This document shows, in pieces, positions 16,237 to 23,649 of a stretch of DNA of 64,000 nucleotides; position 1 is the stretch's first letter, and the number at the start of each line of letters is the position of its first letter. Made by a program: the position numbers and the translations under genes. The stretch comes from a virus, in IMG/VR virus record IMGVR_UViG_3300017971_000284, positions 1 to 64,000 of that record. One strand, 5' to 3'. A model generated the notes under the pieces. It saw nothing but the letters and a program-made list of their open reading frames with translations. It was not told where the DNA came from and did not search any database.

Positions 16237-16403
16237 CAGTGGGTAACAAAGTAAGGGTAAAATTTTTAAATAACGAATTAGGAACAATAATAGAAGAGAA
16301 AAAGATTACAGAAATTGATTATAAATACAAAATAAGATTTGATGATCCGAAATATAATGAATTTGATTGGATTTATGAGTCTGATTTGGAACATGGAAGA
16401 TAA
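16233..16403 (+). CDS. Small SH3-like hypothetical protein, 56 aa
   Basis: MTVGNKVRVKFLNNELGTII resembles the first strands of an SH3/KOW-type barrel, and the remainder alternates beta-strand-like stretches and acidic residues. It overlaps the upstream gene by four bases. Function unknown. Confidence 0.5.
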   Translation: MTVGNKVRVKFLNNELGTIIEEKKITEIDYKYKIRFDDPKYNEFDWIYESDLEHGR

Positions 16404-16461
16404 ACGAGAAAAAAAATAGCAAAAACTTATTGACTTTACGAAAAAAGCAATAGATAATGGA

Positions 16462-16536
16462 ATGAAACTTCTTAACAAAGATGAAATCCTTGAAAAAATC
16501 AAACGTCGAAGAAATGGTATAAAAAGCGATAAATAA
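16462..16536 (+). pseudogene. Probable C-terminal gene remnant, 24 aa
   Basis: The frame reads sensibly before the ATG (LIDFTKKAIDNG, then MKLLNKDEILEKIKRRRNG) back to a TAG at 16417, with no start codon or ribosome-binding site. It looks like the end of a small gene that lost its beginning. It lies in the gap before the methyltransferase at 16546. Confidence 0.35.
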
Positions 16537-16545
16537 GAAGAAAAT

Positions 16546-17106
16546 ATGTATACAAAAACACCACCAAAAGATCTGCAAAAAGTTTGGCATGAGTTTGTAG
16601 GTAAATATTTCAAAAATAAAAATATAAATTCTGTTCTTGATGTTGGTTCGGGTTGGGGAAAAGCAAAAGAACGATTAAAAATAATAACAGAAAATGTAAA
16701 AACGCAGGATATCAACAGAGCCTTAATGAATACCATTGATTATGTATGTTGGCCAGCATCTGTTAATCATAGTTACGATCTTGTTACGGCTTTCGATGTT
16801 ATTGAGCATGTGACTATTGATATTTTAAACAGATGGATTGATGATATTTGTTTTATATCCAACAAATATATTTTTGTCGCAACGCCAAATGGAAATTACC
16901 ATCCAAATCCATGGCATTATCCCCCAAATGAATTTCTTAATATATTTGATTTTCATGATCATATTAATTTAATAAATAAAAAATATTTTGTAAGATTTAA
17001 AACAGGCAACGAAGATTATATAAAAGAAGTCAATAAAGAAGAGTTTATAGTACTGCCATCATACGGGCTTGGGTTTTGTTTTGAATTGGATATTAAAAAT
17101 GAATAA
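16546..17106 (+). CDS. Class I SAM-dependent methyltransferase
   Basis: Motif I is SVLDVGSGWGKAKERL near residue 29. The YDLVTAFDVIEHV block near residue 78 is the hallmark of methyltransferase type-11/12 enzymes, followed by FVATPNGNYHPNPWHY. Such enzymes often methylate sugars, and several lie among the glycosyltransferases here. GAAGAAAAT precedes the start. The substrate is unknown. Confidence 0.75.
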   Translation: MYTKTPPKDLQKVWHEFVGKYFKNKNINSVLDVGSGWGKAKERLKIITENVKTQDINRALMNTIDYVCWPASVNHSYDLVTAFDVIEHVTIDILNRWIDDICFISNKYIFVATPNGNYHPNPWHYPPNEFLNIFDFHDHINLINKKYFVRFKTGNEDYIKEVNKEEFIVLPSYGLGFCFELDIKNE

Positions 17107-17108
17107 AT

Positions 17109-17252
17109 ATGAAAAATCCGACAAAAATATGCGTTTATTGCAAACATTGGATAAAATATTCTGATAATGGATATGCTGTAAGAAGATGTTTTTATACTTG
17201 GGATATAAAAATCTGGCGTGATTCATGTGAAAAATTTGAAAGAAAAGAATGA
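17109..17252 (+). CDS. Small Cys-rich protein, 47 aa
   Basis: CVYCKHWIKYSD, then a single Cys in RRCFYTWD and another in RDSCEKFERKE, a four-Cys pattern like other small phage zinc proteins (compare 47642-47800). It overlaps the next gene by four bases. Function unknown. Confidence 0.5.
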   Translation: MKNPTKICVYCKHWIKYSDNGYAVRRCFYTWDIKIWRDSCEKFERKE

Positions 17253-18196
17253 AACAAATTAGGATAGCAATACTTGGTAAATACACAACATATCCGAGTT
17301 ATTTTAATATAGGCGTGCTTGAAGGAGCTATAAGATGCGGATGTTCGGCGTTTCCAATTCCCTTGTTACCACAATCCGATCTGACTTATCTAAAAAACCA
17401 AATTGATTTTTATAAGCCTGATATTCTTCTTTGCCATTGTATTTTTGATAAAAAGCCATGGAACAGAGATGATTTATTTCAAATCCTAAGAGATACAAGA
17501 AAAAAATGGGGAACAAAAATAGTATATCATTGCGGAGATGCCAGAAAAAAACCAAGATTTCCACATAATATTTCTGACATATGCGATTTGGGACTTGTGA
17601 ATCACGCCGAACACAAGGGTTTTTCTGAATTATGGAAAATACCTGCAATTCACTGGCCTTATGGATGTATGTATCAAAAAGATATAGCCGATAAACAAGA
17701 TCGTTTCAAAGCCGATATTGTGTTTACAGGCAGTCTTGACTTCGGGGAACACCACAAACAAAGAAAAGAATTTTTAAAACAATTGTCAAAAAGAATTCAA
17801 ATAAAAACATATCCTGATAAAAAATACGGGAATTCTATGTTCATTACTCCTGTAGTTTCATCATCCGCAAAAGGAATTCTTGGAACACAAATGGGGAGCG
17901 ATATCGATCTTTATTTGGACGTCCGTCCGTTTCAATACATAGGTGCCGGAGCTATTTATTTTCATGAAAATCATAAAAATATACAAAGTTTTTTTCGGGA
18001 CTATATTCATTATGTTCCTTATGAGCTTGGCAATGTTGATGTTTTTATTAGAAAATTCAATCAATTCAATGATAAAAAATGCATACGCGAAAAAGGATTT
18101 GAGTTTTGCCAAAAATATCACTCAACAAAAGAACGATTACGGATGATACTGGATTTTTTTGATGGTAAAAAACTACAAAATATTTATTTGGATTAG
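17249..18196 (+). CDS. GT-B glycosyltransferase-like protein (CgeB/YkvP-like)
   Basis: The protein (315 aa) has a Rossmann-type N-terminus (IRIAILGKYTTYPSYFNIG), a YHCGDARKKP segment near residue 93 and a C-terminal half with VFTGSLDF near residue 155 and a DLYLDVRPFQYIGAGAIYFHE-like block in which the nucleotide-sugar site of CgeB/spore-coat glycosyltransferases lies. It probably transfers a sugar to an unknown acceptor. The distance from named families makes the exact class uncertain. Confidence 0.55.
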   Translation: MKQIRIAILGKYTTYPSYFNIGVLEGAIRCGCSAFPIPLLPQSDLTYLKNQIDFYKPDILLCHCIFDKKPWNRDDLFQILRDTRKKWGTKIVYHCGDARKKPRFPHNISDICDLGLVNHAEHKGFSELWKIPAIHWPYGCMYQKDIADKQDRFKADIVFTGSLDFGEHHKQRKEFLKQLSKRIQIKTYPDKKYGNSMFITPVVSSSAKGILGTQMGSDIDLYLDVRPFQYIGAGAIYFHENHKNIQSFFRDYIHYVPYELGNVDVFIRKFNQFNDKKCIREKGFEFCQKYHSTKERLRMILDFFDGKKLQNIYLD

Positions 18197-18198
18197 AA

Positions 18199-18726
18199 AT
18201 GAAACTTAAAGAAATTGATATATCAGAACTAAAGGAACCTTATGATTTTTCTAATTACAACAAACATCCGGAAAATCAAATAAGAGAGCTTGAAAAATCG
18301 TTAGAAAAATTCTTGCAATATAAAAATATTGTAATTTGGAAGGATAATCAGGTAATAGCCGGAAACGGTTTGGTTGAAGCAGCAAAAAGAAAGGATTATA
18401 AAACATTATTCGTCAATGATGTGTCACATCTAAACAAAGAAGAAGCGATAGAATTATTGATAGCGGATAACTCTTTGCCATTTTTATCTGAAGCAGATGA
18501 AAACGAATTAAATTATCTTATATCAGAATTAAACAATATCAACATTATTGGTTTTAACAATAAAAACGAAGAAAATAACAACGCAATAAAAGAAAAAGAT
18601 CTTATTCCATATAAAAAATTGCATTTATTGATATCGTTACCAGTTGATAAAATAGAAGATATGTCGGACATAATAACTTATGCAGAAACGAAGCAAGATA
18701 TTGAGATAACTTATGGCTCAAATTAA
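18199..18726 (+). CDS. ParB/Srx N-terminal-domain protein
   Basis: The pattern NYNKHPENQIRELEKSL, NQVIAGNGLVEAAKRKDY (residues about 54-71) and LNKEEAIELLIADN matches the ParB/sulfiredoxin N-terminal fold found in phage ParB-like proteins and fused to DNA methyltransferases. The GNG.VEAAK box replaces the GERR/GHRR nucleotide box of true ParB. The helix-turn-helix needed to bind parS is not visible in 175 residues. It therefore more likely works with the adjacent methyltransferase-like gene (14-base overlap) than as a partition protein, although parS-like sites in this genome make the coincidence notable. Confidence 0.75.
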   Translation: MKLKEIDISELKEPYDFSNYNKHPENQIRELEKSLEKFLQYKNIVIWKDNQVIAGNGLVEAAKRKDYKTLFVNDVSHLNKEEAIELLIADNSLPFLSEADENELNYLISELNNINIIGFNNKNEENNNAIKEKDLIPYKKLHLLISLPVDKIEDMSDIITYAETKQDIEITYGSN

Positions 18727-19267
18727 AAAAACAGATAATTCAAATTTCGATATCAAAAAAAGATTAAGAAACGATTTTTTACCAAATAAAAAAAATATTT
18801 GTGTATTGGATTGTTTTTATGGCAATGGTTTTTTGTGGAAAGAAATAATAAAAATAAATAAAAATAAAAATATAAATGTAATCGGCATAGATAAAAAAGA
18901 TAACAAACATGCAAAAATAATCGGTGATAATATAAAATATTTACTTGGCATGGAAAATTTAAACATATTTGATATAATAGATCTCGATTCTTATGGCATC
19001 CCGTTCAAACAATGTGAAATATTATACAATAAAAAGTATACTGGAATTGTGTTTTTCACAGCTATTAGGTCATTATATGGCGCCCTTCCGAAAAATATGC
19101 TAAATAAAATTGGTTTTTCCAATGAAATGATAAACGAATGCCCTACTTTATTTTATAATAATGATAGGTTTTTCCAATATCTATCATTAACGCAAGTCAA
19201 AAAAATAAAATATTATCAACCCGAACAAAAAAAAATATATGGAACATTCCGATTCTGTTTCAAATAA
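18713..19267 (+). CDS. Methyltransferase-like protein, partner of ParB-N gene
   Basis: The 184-residue protein has a motif-I-like CVLDCFYGNGFLWKEII near residue 26, an acidic IGIDKKD turn and FDIIDLDSYGIPFKQ near residue 84, which recalls the DxDPxG motif of Trm1-type RNA methyltransferases with the Pro replaced by Ser. The DPPY/NPPY motif of amino-DNA methyltransferases is absent. It may methylate nucleic acid, but the target is unclear. It ends just before the promoter of the radical SAM unit. Confidence 0.5.
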   Translation: MAQIKKTDNSNFDIKKRLRNDFLPNKKNICVLDCFYGNGFLWKEIIKINKNKNINVIGIDKKDNKHAKIIGDNIKYLLGMENLNIFDIIDLDSYGIPFKQCEILYNKKYTGIVFFTAIRSLYGALPKNMLNKIGFSNEMINECPTLFYNNDRFFQYLSLTQVKKIKYYQPEQKKIYGTFRFCFK

Positions 19268-19270
19268 CCC

Positions 19271-19299
19271 TTGACAAATAAGAAAAATATTATTATTCT
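19271..19299 (+). promoter_or_regulatory. Sigma-70-like promoter of radical SAM unit
   Basis: TTGACA (19271-19276), 17-bp spacer, TATTCT (19294-19299). TTGACAAAT is shared with the promoters at 6683 and 20115. Confidence 0.65.
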
Positions 19300-19332
19300 A
19301 TATTTAGAAAACAATTAACAAAGGAGAGGGAA

Positions 19333-20064
19333 ATGAATGTTATTTATGAACCAAAAGGGAAGGCGAAAGAATATGCGGGATTGGCATGTAATCTTTATAA
19401 AGGGTGCGAGCATGGATGCGTATATTGTTATGCACCATCTGCAACTTTCGTTAAAAGAGAAGCATTTTATTCACAATCTACGCCAAGAAAAGATATTATA
19501 AAAAAACTTAAAAATAATTGCAAAAAAATAAATACAAATACAAATACAAATATATTGTTATCTTTCACGTCTGATTGTTATCAACCAATCGAAAAAGAAT
19601 TGGAAATAACAAAACGTGCGCTTGAAATATTTTCAGAATATAATTTAAGTGTTTCAATATTAACAAAAGGCGGCCTCCTTGCGACAAGAGATTTTGACGT
19701 TTTAAAAAAAAATAAAACAAATGAGTTTGCGGTTACATTGACAACAGACTCAGACTCGGAATCATTAAAGTGGGAGCCAAAAGCCAGTTTTCCAAATGAA
19801 AGAATCGAATCGTTATTAATCGCAAAAAGAGATTTTGGCTTAAAAACATGGGTATCGTTCGAGCCTGTTTTTAATCCGGAAGCAGTTTATAGACTTATTG
19901 AAAAAACGTATAAATTTACAGATTTTTATAAAGTAGGAAAAATGAATCATCATCCAATATCAAAAGAAATAGATTGGCAACAATTTGGTAAGAATATCAT
20001 TCTTATTATGAAAAAATACAAAAAACCTTATATTATAAAAAAAGATTTACAAAAATATATATAA
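19333..20064 (+). CDS. Radical SAM protein (spore photoproduct lyase-like subgroup)
   Basis: The [4Fe-4S] motif is CEHGCVYCY (C25, C29, C32), the CX3CX2C signature. GLACNLYKGCEHGC, LLSFTSDCYQPIE, VSILTKGG and WVSFEPVFNPE match the SplB-like radical SAM branch, whose members act on nucleic acids or have unknown substrates. At 243 residues it is shorter than spore photoproduct lyase (about 340). It has its own promoter and terminator, so it is expressed apart from the late operon. A good Shine-Dalgarno (AAAGGAGAGGGAA) precedes the start. Substrate unknown. Confidence 0.8.
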   Translation: MNVIYEPKGKAKEYAGLACNLYKGCEHGCVYCYAPSATFVKREAFYSQSTPRKDIIKKLKNNCKKINTNTNTNILLSFTSDCYQPIEKELEITKRALEIFSEYNLSVSILTKGGLLATRDFDVLKKNKTNEFAVTLTTDSDSESLKWEPKASFPNERIESLLIAKRDFGLKTWVSFEPVFNPEAVYRLIEKTYKFTDFYKVGKMNHHPISKEIDWQQFGKNIILIMKKYKKPYIIKKDLQKYI

Positions 20065-20072
20065 ATTCAAAA

Positions 20073-20105
20073 AAAAAGAGATGTTTTTAGACATCTCTTT
20101 TTTTT
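20073..20105 (+). terminator. Intrinsic terminator
   Basis: AAAAAGAGATGT (20073-20084) pairs with ACATCTCTTTTT (20091-20102), loop TTTTAG, followed by T's. The A/T-tract symmetry means it could also work on the opposite strand. Confidence 0.85.
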
Positions 20106-20114
20106 ATATCTATA

Positions 20115-20143
20115 TTGACAAATTTTTTATTTTAATATATTTT
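20115..20143 (+). promoter_or_regulatory. Sigma-70-like promoter before methyltransferase/TS pair
   Basis: TTGACA (20115-20120), 17-bp spacer, TATTTT (20138-20143). A TATAAA lies 7 bases further on. The gene starts at 20172. Confidence 0.55.
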
Positions 20144-20171
20144 TTATAAATAATAATACGAAAGAGAAAAA

Positions 20172-21389
20172 ATGAAAATAATTAAAAAAGCAGAAATCAA
20201 AAATAATAAAATAGACATATTAAATAACAAATATGATATCGTAATTGGAAAACACGCATTATGGATTCCGGAATTAGGAATGAAAATAATTAATTCCTTT
20301 AATGGGAAAATAGAGCCTTATCATGATTGGAGAAAAGGGCTAAACAAAGAATCAATCAAAACCGGAACTTTCAATAATTCTGAAAAACATTTTGATTTCG
20401 AGAGTCAAAAATCAATCATATCGGAATACGAAATCTTGAAATATCTTCAAAAAAACCGATGTTCTCCAAAAATCGGAGAATCATTTTATATTGAAAACTT
20501 TGTATCTGACTTCCCATATGGTTACAAATATTGCGACTGTAAAGGAAGATACGGATATTTTATGGATGATGCTAATAAATCAGAAAACGGAAATTTTAAT
20601 CTTGATTATATAATGAAAAATGTCAGAATTAAAATCCCGTCAAAAAGAACAATCGGAGACATAATAAAAGAAAAAAATATTGTTAACGGGTGTTTGATAG
20701 ATGTACGTCGAACAATATGGGATATGATGTATCTGAATTATTCTGATTCATGGTTTAGAAAAAAATGGAGAGAATCATTTGAATATAAACAAAGCAAGGA
20801 ATTATTGGAAGATAGAATAAAAAAACTCACACAATTTCCACATAAAAATAGAAAACAAAACTATCAAACGTATTTTATAGACGGCAAATGGCAAGCCGGA
20901 TCAAGAGATACACTTTACAGATTTGATCAAATGAAAATTGACAAAAATCTTTCCGAAAAATCGATAGTTGATCTTGGGTGTCAACTTGGCTCTGTTTTAA
21001 CCGAGTGTTGGAACAGGGGATCAAGATTGTTACACGGATATGATAACGAATTTGATTATATTGATTGTGCAAGAGATTTGGCGAGATATAATGCAATGAA
21101 TATCAATTTTCTCGAATTCGACATAACAAAAGATAATTTAAAATTTGACAGAAAAATTGATATAGTATTTGCGCTTTCGTTATATAAACATGTCGGAGAA
21201 AAATTATTCGAATTACTAAAATCGTTTGATTGGGATATTTGTTATGTAGAAAGTAATGCGATACAAAATAGAAAATCCGATCAAGCGAAGGAAATTGAAG
21301 ACAAATTCAGAAAATATAACTATGATTTTGAATTTATAGAATTTACCGAAGACAGATCGAAAAGAGCAGTTTGGAAAATTTATAAATGA
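20172..21389 (+). CDS. Two-domain protein with C-terminal SAM methyltransferase fold
   Basis: Residues about 260-405 form a class I methyltransferase domain: SIVDLGCQLGSVLTECWNRG, an acidic GYDNEFDYIDCARDLARYN turn, then IDIVFALSLYKHVGEKLF. The N-terminal 200 residues (YDIVIGKHALWIPELGMKII) do not match a family known to me. Substrate unknown. It overlaps the thymidylate-synthase-family gene by four bases (ATGA) under one promoter, so the two probably act together, for instance on a nucleotide or modified base. That is inference. Confidence 0.6.
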   Translation: MKIIKKAEIKNNKIDILNNKYDIVIGKHALWIPELGMKIINSFNGKIEPYHDWRKGLNKESIKTGTFNNSEKHFDFESQKSIISEYEILKYLQKNRCSPKIGESFYIENFVSDFPYGYKYCDCKGRYGYFMDDANKSENGNFNLDYIMKNVRIKIPSKRTIGDIIKEKNIVNGCLIDVRRTIWDMMYLNYSDSWFRKKWRESFEYKQSKELLEDRIKKLTQFPHKNRKQNYQTYFIDGKWQAGSRDTLYRFDQMKIDKNLSEKSIVDLGCQLGSVLTECWNRGSRLLHGYDNEFDYIDCARDLARYNAMNINFLEFDITKDNLKFDRKIDIVFALSLYKHVGEKLFELLKSFDWDICYVESNAIQNRKSDQAKEIEDKFRKYNYDFEFIEFTEDRSKRAVWKIYK

Positions 21390-22093
21390 TCAAAATTCAC
21401 AAAATAGAAGCAAGAGATTTGCCAGATCTGTGGTTTCAAGCTGTTTATGATATTTTGAATAATGGAAGAAGATTCAAAATAAACAGAGGTTCATATGAAG
21501 GCCAGACACGTCTTGAATATGATTATTTTATCGGTCATGTAAAATATCCCAGAATAGAACCAAAATTGCCAGGAATACCTGATCATCTTGGAATCCCTAA
21601 TCCTGTTGAGTATGATTATGTATATGGTGGCGAAAATTATTCAAGATCTTATATCGAATACTTAATGACGTCTCTAAAAGAAGAAGATGAATCATACACA
21701 TACGGAGAAAGACTTACAAGTGTTGATTTAAGCGATTGTTTTTTGGACCAAATCAAATATATTATTGATACTTACAAAAATTACGGATATAGAAATAATC
21801 AAATGATTTTGCAAATAGCACAACCAAGAGATTTGATTTTAAAAGACCCTCCGTGTTTACGCCATATTGACACAAGGATTCAAAATGACAAATTACATTT
21901 TTTTGTCTATTTCAGATCATGGGATTTGTGGGGAGGTATGCCAGCCAATCTTGCGGCAATCCAAGAGTTAAAAGAATATATGGCAAGTGAAATAAGTGTT
22001 GATGACGGAGAAATGATAGTAGAATCAAAAGGGCTTCATCTTTATGGGTATGTTGAAAAACTTGCAAAAATAAGATGCATGAAAGAGGAATAG
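21386..22093 (+). CDS. Thymidylate synthase-family enzyme
   Basis: The catalytic Cys lies in LKDPPCLRH (C157). Exactly 20 residues later comes FRSWDLWGGMPANLAAI, equivalent to the RS.D....G.PFN block of E. coli ThyA. The position of Asn177, which selects dUMP over dCMP, is kept as Asn in PAN. LHLY near the C-terminus matches the His/Tyr pair that binds the deoxyribose. At 235 residues it is short, like archaeal-type enzymes. It should methylate or hydroxymethylate dUMP using a folate. Whether it makes dTMP or a precursor of a modified base cannot be told from sequence. Confidence 0.82.
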   Translation: MIKIHKIEARDLPDLWFQAVYDILNNGRRFKINRGSYEGQTRLEYDYFIGHVKYPRIEPKLPGIPDHLGIPNPVEYDYVYGGENYSRSYIEYLMTSLKEEDESYTYGERLTSVDLSDCFLDQIKYIIDTYKNYGYRNNQMILQIAQPRDLILKDPPCLRHIDTRIQNDKLHFFVYFRSWDLWGGMPANLAAIQELKEYMASEISVDDGEMIVESKGLHLYGYVEKLAKIRCMKEE

Positions 22094-22100
22094 TATTTTT

Positions 22101-22217
22101 ATGTCAAAAAAAGATGATCATAAAACAACCAAAAAGAATCAGCAAATTAAAGAAAAGATAAAATGGTATATGAGAAAAGAAAAACATAAAAAAGAATACG
22201 AAACGGAGGATAAATAA
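22101..22217 (+). CDS. Small basic hypothetical protein, 38 aa
   Basis: A Lys-rich peptide (MSKKDDHKTTKKNQQIKEK start) with no recognised motif. The last base of its stop codon is the first base of the next ATG. It carries AACGGAGGA near its end, the ribosome-binding site for the interrupted frame at 22217. Confidence 0.4.
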   Translation: MSKKDDHKTTKKNQQIKEKIKWYMRKEKHKKEYETEDK

Positions 22218-22363
22218 TGCCTTTGCCAAAGCCAAGAAAAAACGAGAAACAACAAAATTATATACGAAGATGAATGACAGAAACAAAGTCAGGGTCGCTG
22301 ACTCGCGAACAAAGAATAGCAGCATGTATGAATAAGTGGAGAAACAGAAATAAAAAAACTTGA
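22217..22363 (+). pseudogene. Small conserved phage protein interrupted by in-frame TGA
   Basis: MPLPKPRKNEKQQNYIRR is followed by TGA (22271-22273), then, still in frame, MTETKSGSLTREQRIAACM and NKWRNRN to a TGA at 22361. Together these match a pattern I know from phage proteins: PLPKP...E...FI.RCM...QR.A.C...W. The internal stop falls where Cys is usual, so a single base change (TGT/TGC to TGA) explains it. Readthrough cannot be excluded. A strong Shine-Dalgarno (CGGAGGATAAATA) is intact. Confidence 0.55.
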
Positions 22364-22374
22364 CGTTTTATAGT

Positions 22375-22407
22375 AAAGAGATATGAATTTTTTCATATCT
22401 CTTTTTT
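22375..22407 (+). terminator. Intrinsic terminator at end of island
   Basis: AAAGAGATATGAA (22375-22387) pairs with TTCATATCTCTTT (22392-22404), loop TTTT, T-run to 22407. It separates the accessory island from the tail operon driven by promoter B. Confidence 0.9.
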
Positions 22408-22421
22408 CATATAATCCATTC

Positions 22422-22463
22422 TTTAATTTTTAACTTTTTAATAATCCTCTTTACTGTTATATT
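22422..22463 (+). promoter_or_regulatory. Phage promoter, copy B
   Basis: TTTTTA (22435-22440) in the context AATTTTTAACTTTTTA, 17-bp spacer ending TGT, -10 TATATT (22458-22463). The leader also shares AAATTACA..TTGTAGGAAAT with copy C, which carries the ribosome-binding site. Confidence 0.78.
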
Positions 22464-22497
22464 TCCTTAAAGAAATTACAAAATTGTAGGAAATATA

Positions 22498-23172
22498 ATG
22501 GCTACGTACTCAACAAATTCGGATTTGACGCTTTTAAACGGAATCTCGATTGATGATCCGCAATTAGGATTTTTCATATCCGGATTGTCTCAAGCTGAAA
22601 AAGATACGTTGATGGAAAGTGCGCGAACAAAAGCGTATAACTTCATTAATGACAAACTCCGTGGAAAAACAGCAATTCCGGCAACACATATCCCAGCTTT
22701 GAAAGAGATTGAAATTGATTTGGTTTTTTCATATCTGATTAGGGATAGTCATGTCCAAGAAACTCTGAATCAATCCGAATGGCAACCCAAATATGAAGAT
22801 GCCATAAAAGCCCTTGAAAATATGCAGTTTGATTCTTCCGCAAATGTTCCGGAAGCAGGTAGTGAGAATACTGGAAATGGAACTATGACGGTTCATTCGT
22901 TAAACGAAGAATTTACAAAAACTGAAATATGGCTTTTTACAGCAAATTCAAATAATCAATTTTCAGTAAACGGAACAAAAACAGGGGCATTGCCAACGCT
23001 AACAATTGATATCAGATATCCTGAAAATGATTGGGCAGATTGGGTAAAATTTCCTTTTTATGTAACTATTAATTCAGGTAGTATTGATTTTGCTGCGGAT
23101 GATAAATTTATTCTTGAAACGTATGCAAGCAGGTTCAAAATTGTAAAAATAGAAAAAATGGTGAGGGCATAA
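22498..23172 (+). CDS. Head-tail connector / adaptor-like protein
   Basis: Residues 1-110 (TLLNGISIDDPQ, then AARTKAYNFINDKL-like helices and EIEIDLVFSYLIRDS) resemble gp6-type or DUF1320-type head-tail adaptors that join the portal ring. The C-terminal half (from about residue 120) is beta-rich. First gene after promoter B, ahead of tail-completion genes, which fits. Exact family membership needs a profile search. Confidence 0.6.
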   Translation: MATYSTNSDLTLLNGISIDDPQLGFFISGLSQAEKDTLMESARTKAYNFINDKLRGKTAIPATHIPALKEIEIDLVFSYLIRDSHVQETLNQSEWQPKYEDAIKALENMQFDSSANVPEAGSENTGNGTMTVHSLNEEFTKTEIWLFTANSNNQFSVNGTKTGALPTLTIDIRYPENDWADWVKFPFYVTINSGSIDFAADDKFILETYASRFKIVKIEKMVRA

Positions 23173-23174
23173 TA

Positions 23175-23462
23175 ATGAGTCAATGGCATAACAATATTGA
23201 TAAAAATCCTCAAATAAGAGATGATTTGCAATATGTTTACAAATATAACGCAAATAATCTTGTTGAATATGTCTTGGTTTCAAAGCCTTGGAATGTAAGG
23301 GAAGGAAGAAAAACAAGATTATCTGATTATTTATGGCAAATAGTAAAGTTTATTTATGACGGTAATAATAATGTCATAGAAAAAATATTTGCAAATGGAA
23401 ATAATGACTTTGTTCATAAAGCTGATGATTATGATGCTCTTGAATATATTATCGATGGATGA
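23175..23462 (+). CDS. Hypothetical protein, 95 aa
   Basis: A small protein with FIYDGNNNVIEKIFANGNNDFVHKADDYDALEYI-type alternation typical of a compact beta fold, similar to proteins often found beside phage fibre genes and annotated only as hypothetical. It overlaps the next gene by eight bases. The virion role is not established. Confidence 0.6.
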   Translation: MSQWHNNIDKNPQIRDDLQYVYKYNANNLVEYVLVSKPWNVREGRKTRLSDYLWQIVKFIYDGNNNVIEKIFANGNNDFVHKADDYDALEYIIDG

Positions 23463-23649
23463 TGGAATCTGTTTTTATACTATTACAAGCATGAGTTGCT
23501 GTATCCATTTTGCTATTTTCAGAGATGTATCTAATGATAGCGTTCTTTTTGCGGGTGTTGATCCGAGTTCATTGACTGAATACATAATTGAATTCGATGT
23601 ACACATAGAAAAAGATTCGCTTGGTAGTAGGCAGGAATATATAAAATGA
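23455..23649 (+). CDS. Hypothetical protein, 64 aa
   Basis: The better start is ATG 23455 (MDDGICFYTITSM), inside the end of the previous gene. The open frame extends back to 23389. The stop overlaps the ATG of the fibre-like gene. Cys-rich beginning and acidic end; no family recognised. Confidence 0.45.
   Translation: MDDGICFYTITSMSCCIHFAIFRDVSNDSVLFAGVDPSSLTEYIIEFDVHIEKDSLGSRQEYIK

Noticed and set aside
18199-18726. True ParB partition protein for the parS-like sites
   Set aside because: Only the ParB-N-like fold is visible; the GERR box is replaced by GNGLVEAAK and the parS-binding helix-turn-helix region is absent. It is better read as a methyltransferase-associated ParB-N protein.
23389-23649. 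86-residue version of the gene at 23455
   Set aside because: The first 22 codons overlap the preceding gene heavily in another frame and are Met/Ile-rich shadow sequence. ATG 23455 is more credible.
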